Shown: positions 57,128-64,000 of the stretch, one piece after another
Position numbering within the stretch: position 1 is the first letter of the stretch
How the letters are laid out: every line of letters begins with the position of its first letter
NCBI GenBank assembly: GCA_030248135.1
Contig: JASANC010004995.1
Span: forward strand, 1 to 64,000
Length of the DNA stretch: 64,000 nt
Source of the DNA: Theristus sp. LFF4_11
Taxonomy: Eukaryota; Nematoda; Chromadorea; Monhysterida; Xyalidae
Direction of reading: 5' to 3'
Translations under genes and position numbers: made by a program
Notes under the pieces: model-generated
Seen by the model: the letters and a program-made list of their open reading frames with translations, nothing else
Told to the model about the DNA's origin: nothing
The model's database searches: none

Positions 57128-57632
57128 AACGACGCAGCGTATGAACAACGAAAAACCGGGCAACATCGATCAAGAAAACTCGTTCAAAATTGCGTTTCGC
57201 GCCATTATTGTTGCGATGGTGCCAGTGCGACTGCCGTCTCCAGGTGCCTGATGTTTCATCAAAGTACGACACGATGTAAGTGATCGGCCGTTTCGTGGAT
57301 GTTTCCATGCCATGATCGTCATCATTCGAGAATGTCTGCTCAGAGTCAGAATCGTCATATTCCAACGAGTCGATCTGTTCGTAGCTCTTGTAATACTCAC
57401 GGAGATTACCATTGTGATTCGTTGGTGTCGAATACTGCTTTTGTTCATTGTTATCACTATCTATCAGATTTAGTCGCTTCATTCTCTCTCGATCTCTGCG
57501 CTGGTACAGTTCGGCGAGGTCAGCCACTTTGCAACAGTCCAGACCGCAGCAAAGTTCCGACGTTCGATTGCACTCGTAATAGAGCGTGTCCAGACGGTCA
57601 AACTGCGCATTGGTGATGTTGTTGTTGGCCAT
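57045..57632 (-). CDS. Unrecognised Cys- and Asp-rich protein, 3' end altered by LTR
   Basis: Frame of 195 codons from the ATG at 57632 (MANNNITNAQFDRLDTLYYE). A cysteine cluster CNRTSELCCGLDCC at about residues 21-34 is followed by LYQRRDRERMKRLNL, an acidic stretch (DSLEYDDSDSEQTFSNDDDH) and ITYIVSYFDETSGTWRR. Codons up to 57128 are host sequence; the last 27 or so read through the 3' LTR and stop inside it. The CCG...CC motif recalls WBP1/VOPP1-type proteins, but the membrane segment of that family is missing, so I make no assignment. Upstream exons are possible; none was identified. Confidence 0.5.
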   Translation of the reverse strand: MANNNITNAQFDRLDTLYYECNRTSELCCGLDCCKVADLAELYQRRDRERMKRLNLIDSDNNEQKQYSTPTNHNGNLREYYKSYEQIDSLEYDDSDSEQTFSNDDDHGMETSTKRPITYIVSYFDETSGTWRRQSHWHHRNNNGAKRNFERVFLIDVARFFVVHTLRRLKWTSLDVMVTLDCRKQSERLCLKTCA

Positions 57633-57639
57633 CGTTGTT

Positions 57640-58254
57640 GGAAGCCAGCTGGAATTAAAGCAAAATAGTAATTATTGTCGCAGAATTTAGTGGTCAATTT
57701 TGTACCGGACACTAAAAACTGTTTTTGAAACGCGCAGACCATATTTTCAGTCAACCGTTCGCATTTTCCGCGGATTGGTTGAGTGTGGTGATGATAGGAC
57801 ACGGTGTGTCAACGTTCAACTGAAAACATGGTTGTATTCTTGTCAACCAAATAAATTTTTGGCTACAGTGTGGCACAATTCGATCTCATTTTTTGGTGAA
57901 CACTGTCATTAATGAGAAAAACACCGCGACTTGACGGAGAATAGCCGTGATTAATGGCTTTTTCAGATTCAAGCACTTTTGGCGTTTTCAGCAAAAATCT
58001 GCCCGTAACACTTTTCATCGTTCCTTGGTCTGAGAGCGGCCCGCTCACATCAGAATCGCGCAAATCAATAGAGTTTGTGTCTGCCTGAGTACTACACGTC
58101 TAGTTTCCATGCTTCCTGAAAATATCGATTCAGGCAAGTCAAGTATATATAAATACTATTCTATGAACAACGCAAACAATAGTGTATTCAGAACCTTTAT
58201 TATACCGATATTGTATTATGATTTGTCTGAACTTTTTATAATTCGCTTTTCCAT
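57640..58254. other. Intergenic between two opposite-strand genes
   Basis: Contains the 5' flanks of the minus-strand gene at 57.1-57.6 kb and the plus-strand gene at 58.3 kb. No distinct element recognised. Confidence 0.4.
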
Positions 58255-58971
58255 GTGCTAAACACTGCTAAACACACTCAAAATACCCACTCTATGCCGT
58301 TTTTTTTAAACGCCACGCAAATTCAACCGTCATTGCAGGATAATACACATGCCATGACAGAGCGTAAAAAACTGCGAACCCGTGACTTGTATCAAACTGG
58401 CAAATACAGTCTGTTTCTTGCTTGCATCATTCTGTTGGCTGCAAATTATCACGAATTCCTGCTCAATCACACAAGGAAACTGTCGAGTTTTATTATCAAC
58501 CAGAATCTCATAACGGAGCGACAAAAAATGAATATGGATGCTGACGTAATAGATGCACCGGAATCGGTTGAAATGAACGAAAAGGTTTGGCAATTTCTGC
58601 GATTTCAAGCCAGGACTTCACCAACGCGCGTGTAATGCCACTGCGTCTTTGTTTATGACCGTGCCGTGCACCAAGAACAGAGTGTACGAACACACACGGT
58701 TTTCGGACCAACAAATGAACAAAAACTAAAAAAAAAATAAAACTACAGTCAACAAAAGCATTTTCAGGCTGTTTTGCCAGCTTCAATTTCCGACTATGCA
58801 ACTTCGGTGGATTGGGTGAGACAGAACATCATCCCACCGCCATCGCCAAAGAGAACGTTGAATTTGACGGAAAATAATAAAACGGATTATTCGCAGTACA
58901 ACCAGACACGAACACTGTTGCAAAGACATTTGCTGTACAAGAAAAATGGACGATTTTTAGAGGTAATGTGA
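58255..58971 (+). CDS. Unrecognised single-pass membrane protein
   Basis: Two exons, 58255-58584 and 58768-58971, joined in phase 0 across a GT-AG intron; 177 aa from the first ATG or 144 aa from MTERKK at 58354. One hydrophobic segment (GKYSLFLACIILLAANYHEF) follows a basic stretch ERKKLRTRDLY. The rest is polar, with VDWVRQNIIPPPSPKRTLNL and an Asn/Tyr/Gln-rich region, ending FLEVM. The final GTAATG could be a donor, giving a longer protein. The start of the hydrophobic part recalls the first helix of major-facilitator carriers, but nothing downstream supports that. No family assigned. Confidence 0.5.
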
Positions 58972-59251
58972 CGTTGGATTTTTTATTTTGCCTTTTTCTC
59001 TGATTCTTTTTTAAACAGCAAATTTTGAGCCTTTTGAGCCGAGCCGAGCCCTTTCTACAATATCACACCATACAATGCCAGCTACATAGTGTATGATAAC
59101 GTTTCCCCGTGTTTTCGCATGCCAGTTTAGCAGATGCCAGATAAAGGTCTTGCATAGAAGTTCCCCAAAATGTCGAAAAAGATGAACAGTTCTTTTGAAA
59201 TGTTCATAAAATCATGACCAATTCCATCAAATAAAAATCATCCCCGAGAAA

Positions 59252-62200
59252 TCATATGCGCGGAGCATTTTCGTCTGTGGACGTTGTAAAAATCTGAGTC
59301 GGTAAAACTGAATTCGTTGTTGGTTCGCGTTTCGGCGCACAGAATGAGATGCAACTTGTTCCAAAAAACAACATCGCAATGAAGCCGTGTAATGCTGCGT
59401 AAACAAGAAACTGCAGCCGTATGCTGAGCATGAGTCCGTTTTTGTCCGCCACAACAAACGTCAACAAGGATTGCTGAAAGTTTTTTTGTTGCACAGGTGA
59501 TTCTTATGAAAAAACTTGCAATGTATAACGACTCCAAAACTCTAAAACATACTAGATGGCGACATTTGGAGTTTTGTGTTTTTGAAAAACCTTGGAAAGC
59601 CCCCGAAACTCGTACCATGGCAAGTGCGACAAACCAATTGACGCCAAAAATTAGCGCGTAACTTGATGTTTGCAAACGGTTGGCGACGTTGTATGTTGCA
59701 ATTGTAATTAGCATCTAAATCATGTCGTTTTCTTGAATAAGGTACTATAATAGAGCAGTAAGAGCCTAGTCTTAAGACAGTAATCTGCCATAACACAGTA
59801 ATGTTGTTGCACTGGCACAGACGCGCTGACGCGAACGCTGCAGTAATATCGTACAGTATCTTTGCCAAAAAAATAATAAAAACAAGAATGCATTTTTGGG
59901 ACTTTAAAAACTTGGGACCTTATGAGTGAATGGAAGGTGGCCCGAAACACCACACCTGATAAATCGTACTGAAACAGATGAATGCCAAATAGGCAAGCAC
60001 TAAGTTTTCGGTCGTCGCGTCCAGAAGGAGCAGCAGCGCTTGAACGAGGGTACCGACTGCAAGCACATCCTCGCCCCAAATCGTCCAATTCACCCGTGGA
60101 TACTGCACGACGAAAGCTGCCAGTGCACCAACGAGCGTGTTAGTCATCTGCACTAAACCATTCCAATCGGACTGTTCCGCAGCGTGATCTTTCAGTATCT
60201 GCGCCCAGATCACTTGGATGTAGTTGCCGACCTGCGTTTTGGTTCGTTCGCAATTGTTGTCGTCTTCACCCATTTTCTGTCTTTTTTGGCGACTTACAAA
60301 CGTGAACAGTTTATGTCGTTTGTCTTATTGAATAATCGTGAAGATCATGATCCAATCTCAGACACGAGTGGGAACACCAACGCGAAAAATAAGCATGTAC
60401 GCGGTTGGGGTTCATCAATCTGGCAGGTTTCAACAATTCGTGGGAAAAAGTTCAACGTTGAAATTTCTGGAGCAAAAATCCACGTCGAAGTGGAGAAAAT
60501 CAAGTGGCGAAAAGCCACCACGACAATTCTGTCTTTGAACAATGGTCCAGTTACATCCAAAGCCGTCAACTCAAGTGTGCACCTGCAATGATCCACAAGT
60601 CGCCAGCGCCCACCAGATCGACCATTTCAACAAAAACCAATCACTATAGGAACGTCGAAAGTTCCGCCACATGACAACGAAAAAGACTGCGCAATCGTTG
60701 AACGTTGCGTGCAATTCGTCGGATTCCGCGTGGTCTCTGAAGAGGCGACCACACACACTCAAAACAACAAAGCCACACCGGGACAGCAAAAAGCCAGAAC
60801 GTTGAAAAAACGTTTGTAGGCCGGAGTTTTCTCTTCTGGTGTCTGGTATAAGACCAGTGGTCCCGCACAGTGGTTCCCACTCCCAATTCTCAATTCTTAA
60901 ACTGAGATGCAACGGGCAGACTGGGAAAAATTCGTGAGCTCGAATCAAATTCTGAGGCGCACAGCCATTTCTTCACCAATAAATATTGTGTTCTCGTTTT
61001 GTTTAGACGTCTGGCTTTAGTGGCTTTAGTTCTGGCTTTGGGGAGCGATTTGGCGTTTGTGTTGTTTTGAGTGCACCTTCAGCGGCAGGCAGCATCAGCA
61101 CCAATGGCAACGTGATGCAGACGGCTGCCATTGCGATGTAGTTCAACAAGTAGAAGTCGCCAATATGCGTGGAAATGATTAGCTGGCCCAAACCGTAGGC
61201 CACAAAACGACCGAGCAACAAGAACGTGCGCACGTAGCCTGCAGAAATATCAGCTTTAAAATGATATTTTTTCAATTAAAATAATGACTTCACGTGCTAT
61301 CATAATGCATAGTGAAAAAGAAATTTTTGTCTCTGTTGAGGCTAGGACCAATGAATAACGTTCAAAAGTTGTGGTTTCACGGGAAAGCTTTGACAGACAG
61401 CGGACCGACGCCGTCAGTTTGAACACACTCATGAAAAACAACGGCGATCTCATTGAGCAAACTGAAGAACTGAAAAGACAATATGCAAATGTACACCCCT
61501 TGCCTTTTCAGTCAAGGCGAGATTAGGAGACGACATGGTGTTGGTGTTTTTCAAGAACGCCGGATTTTTCAAACCGAGTGCGCAAGAGACAAGCAGTGAA
61601 CCAGCTATTTAAAAAAACACTGACTCGGTTGGGCTTCTGAACGTCTTTTTTCTTTTCATTCAAATTTTGCGCGCTCATTCATTCGCCAAACAAGGCTGCC
61701 ATGTTAAATCGACTATGTATACCGCACTTGTTGCCATTTTATGGTGGCAAGACTCGATGGCAGCGTAAATATAGGAAAAATAAGCGACTTCAGCGGCTGC
61801 CGTCAAACCGAACGACACTTGCATGAACTGCATCTCCAGCACCGTGTTGCCTGGAAAGTCACTGATGTTTTTTTGAGTGAACGTTTTCATTTTCGTGCAA
61901 AAATAGCTGTTATTTTTTTATTACCCAGCATTTCTTTTTTCCTCGTTGATTTTTCAGATTCCCTGTCTTGTCATGAGACACGGTCTTGTTCCTAACGCGT
62001 CTTTTGTTTGTTCGTAAGACAGAGAAGGGCGTTCAGAAAAACAAACCGAAAACAAACAGAACGTTAAAGAAAATGATGAACAAAGTGACCCCAGATGAGA
62101 AGCGCCCAGCAGAGAATCAACGACACGGTCTCGACGATCAACATCGGTTTGTAGTGCAACAGATCAGTCAACAGTAACACGGGCAACAGGAACACCAAGT

Positions 62201-62408
62201 ATGAGTACGTCCAGAACGGGTAGATCTCGCTGTAGACAACGTCGAGCGAGAAGTTTTTCGTGGCCAGCTGTGAATTGCTGCCGTTGATCGGTGGCTCGGC
62301 CAGAAAATCGGTCAAAAACGGCTCCGCAGGACGCATCGCTTTCCAGAAACCGTACGCACAAAGAATCGTCAGTGTCAACTTCCAGTCCATTGGTTGATTT
62401 CGGCACAT
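59252..62408 (-). CDS. SLC19-family folate/thiamine carrier
   Basis: Reduced-folate/thiamine carrier family member with about 12 membrane helices in the plasma membrane. Seven exons: 62408-62090, 61850-61728, 61238-61077, 60686-60583, 60231-59956, 59714-59616, 59473-59252; 1305 nt, 434 aa, phases agree. Signature LTILCAYGFWKAMRPAEPFL near the N-terminus (RPAEPFLT, 26-33). NTVLEMQFMQVSFGL and EVAYFSYIYA, then KMATSYVRTFLLLGRFVAYG after joining exons 2 and 3, match the conserved TSY-R motif. Later exons: LLKWSIWWALATCGSLQVGN, YIQVIWAQIL, YALIFGVNWFVALAM and SLLTFVVADKNGLMLSIRLQ. Whether it carries folate, thiamine or another substrate cannot be told from sequence. The exon 2 donor (A/GTGCGG) lies beside a dispersed repeat and is set by homology. 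Confidence 0.92.
61648..61725. repeat. Dispersed repeat next to an SLC19 donor site
   Basis: Diverged second copy of 3255-3345 (TTTCATTCAAATTTTGCGCG, then GCTGCCATGTTAAATCG). It ends within a few bases of the exon 2 donor. Confidence 0.5.
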
Positions 62409-63154
62409 TTTCTTGTGAGTTTTTGAAAATACAAAAAAAAATTCGAATAATCTTTTTTACCTGTTTTGTGCGTTTAGGTGATTCGGTGGTTGTTGCTGGC
62501 CGTTCTGTTTTTTACAGAGAACCTTCTTATCAATGAGCGGTATCAATCTTATCAATCAACATGCAAGTACACCAGTAAAACATATGTCACACACAAAAAC
62601 ACACCGGACATTCGAGACATTACAAAGACCGTTTGGGGTACTGACAAATTGGCGAACTGGACAGGCTAGAAGATTGTATCTGATAGTTGCTGCTCAAACG
62701 CATACACACACTTCTTGCTTTCATTTTCTTCGTTCAGCACTGGCCAATTGTTGGAACAGATAAGACCCATCAAAAGCCACAAAACAGTGAGGTTAAAAAA
62801 CCGAAATCAACGTTGTTGAATGCTTCGTTCACCAATAAACTGGAGTAGAACAAAGAGCATTCGCCAAATAACTTTGTGCTAGTGGTGCCTAATTAAGGGA
62901 AAAGGTGGAGTCGGTGCCAGTGGAAGTGCAGACCACACAAAAGGAAAGCATATGGGAAAACTACATGGGGTTGTGTCTGAGAAACGTCACAGATCAAAAA
63001 GAACCCCTGCTTCAATTTTCACAGTAAAAACCCGCTTTGTATTTGCGCTAAATCATGAGTTAATCAAAAGTTAGAATCTGAACAGAAAGGAAAACCTGTC
63101 CTTTCAAACAATCCCAATTCTACGGTTCTACACATTCTCCTATGAACGCGATAT
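62409..63154. other. Intergenic between SLC19 and P450, nothing recognised
   Basis: 746 bp between two minus-strand genes; it must include the SLC19 promoter. Short ACACAC and CAAA runs only. Confidence 0.4.
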
Positions 63155-64000
63155 TCACGGTATCCTTTCAAAGATCACTTCATGATGCGAAGGTTGCTTC
63201 GTCAGAAAATAGAGCGGCTTCAACGGATCCGAAGTGATCGAGTCATTAGGCAATCTAACACGATATCTCTGAATCAAAGTCGCGAAAATCAACAGCATTT
63301 CGTCACGGGCCATGCTTTCGCCAAGACAGCGACGTTTGCCAACGCCAAACGAAACGTTCTTCTCTGTTTCTTTTGTCGACACTGCACGACCGTCTTCGGA
63401 TAAAAATCGTTCTGGGCGAAACTCGTCGGGGTTCGAGAAATAGCGATCGTCGTGCAAAACGGCGGCAATTTGGCACATCACTGTGCAGCCTGCAGTTCAC
63501 GAGTGAAGATACAAACGGGCCTGTTGATATTAAAAAACATGGGATTTCGCTGGACAAGATGCTTGCTTCAACCAAGAATAAACGCGTGCTCTACTGCCGA
63601 CGTGACGTGACGTGACGTGACGTGACGTGACGTGACGTGACGTGACGTGACGTGACGTGGCGTGAAGAATATGCGCTTCTACACGAATGAGTCTTCAAAA
63701 CAATATTTCTACCGTTTTTAAACTTTTTGCTCCGAATAATTTCTTTTACATCAACAACCCGCAAACCGCGAACCTTTGCGAATCAGTTTTCCGCCGATTT
63801 CGATGTCACGGCCTGTTTCGTGCAAACCGAAATTCATCGGCAGAATATTGGCGTGCCGTTGAGTCTCGTGCAGCACTGCGTTTGTAAGCGGTAATTGCAG
63901 TTTGTCCGCCAACTCACAGCGTCGGCTGCCGAGAACTTCGTTCAATTCCAGGCGAACTTTATCCTCAACAATTGAGCGTGCAACATTACTGGTCCCGCAG
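63155..64000 (-). CDS. Cytochrome P450, 3' part only (5' end beyond the window)
   Basis: Two exons: from the window edge to 63774, and 63489-63155 with a TGA stop; phase 1 join giving LIRKGCTVMCQIAAVLHDD. Conserved P450 elements: K-helix HETQRHANILPM (ExxR as ETQR), PERF motif DEFRPERF, haem loop FGVGKRRCLGES with the cysteine ligand, and the C-terminal ALIQRYRV-type strand. Motif spacing parallels the complete P450 at 22.6-25.1 kb, so the same CYP2-type clan, but they are clearly different genes. The intron between the two exons (63490-63773) contains a pentanucleotide microsatellite. Confidence 0.92.
63599..63663. repeat. (CGTGA)n pentanucleotide microsatellite
   Basis: About 12 uninterrupted units in the last visible intron of the right-hand P450; the final unit is CGTGG. 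Confidence 0.95.

Noticed and set aside
61256..61453. Open frame in SLC19 intron considered as a missing exon
   Set aside because: Joining exon 2 at A/GTGCGG to exon 3 already gives the conserved TSYVRTFLLLGRF sequence with correct phase; no extra exon is needed.

Overview
The window is animal nuclear DNA. Its genes are split by many GT-AG introns (about 30 bp to 4 kb), the flanks are AT-rich, and roughly half of the sequence is mobile-element debris. The protein set includes synaptophysin-family vesicle proteins, ARL8, a DRAM/Frag1 membrane protein, an SLC19 carrier, mitochondrial Rieske protein, an AMT ammonium transporter and CYP2-type P450s. That set fits a small invertebrate and would suit a nematode, but species placement is inference.

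Layout, left to right: ammonium transporter (minus strand, 3' end off the window); a repeat-rich stretch holding two unrecognised minus-strand genes (3.4-7.9 kb); a TA-element, a mariner-like element and a large fold-back element (8.4-12.2 kb); ARL8 (minus, 12.4-14.9 kb, six exons), whose introns carry several small palindromes and MITEs; a gene-free low-complexity and hAT-element zone (14.9-21.3 kb) with a broken hAT transposase; an NADH-pyrophosphatase Nudix gene (minus, 21.3-27.9 kb) that hosts a complete opposite-strand cytochrome P450 inside one intron; the divergently placed Rieske gene (28.4-30.6 kb); synaptophysin-like paralog A (31.6-33.9 kb); a gene-free zone of fold-back, CACTA-like and SINE-like repeats ending in a 2.7-kb piggyBac-like fold-back (34-42.6 kb); synaptophysin-like paralog B (42.7-45.2 kb); a DRAM-family gene (47.4-50.4 kb); an LTR retrotransposon with a gag-protease frame but no visible pol (51.0-57.1 kb); two unrecognised genes (57.1-59.0 kb); an SLC19 folate/thiamine-type carrier (59.3-62.4 kb); and the 3' part of a second P450 (63.2-64 kb).

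For nine genes I rebuilt exon structures by eye. In each of the seven complete ones the exon lengths sum to a multiple of three and the join phases agree: ARL8 190 aa, Nudix 372 aa, P450 524 aa, Rieske 274 aa, synaptophysin A 250 aa, synaptophysin B 278 aa, DRAM 345 aa; the SLC19 model also closes at 434 aa. The AMT and right-hand P450 genes are cut by the window ends. The genes do not form one pathway; what links them is a landscape heavily remodelled by small DNA transposons. Several insertions sit directly against splice sites or inside other elements, with clear target-site duplications (8 bp for hAT, TTAA for the piggyBac-like element, TA for others).
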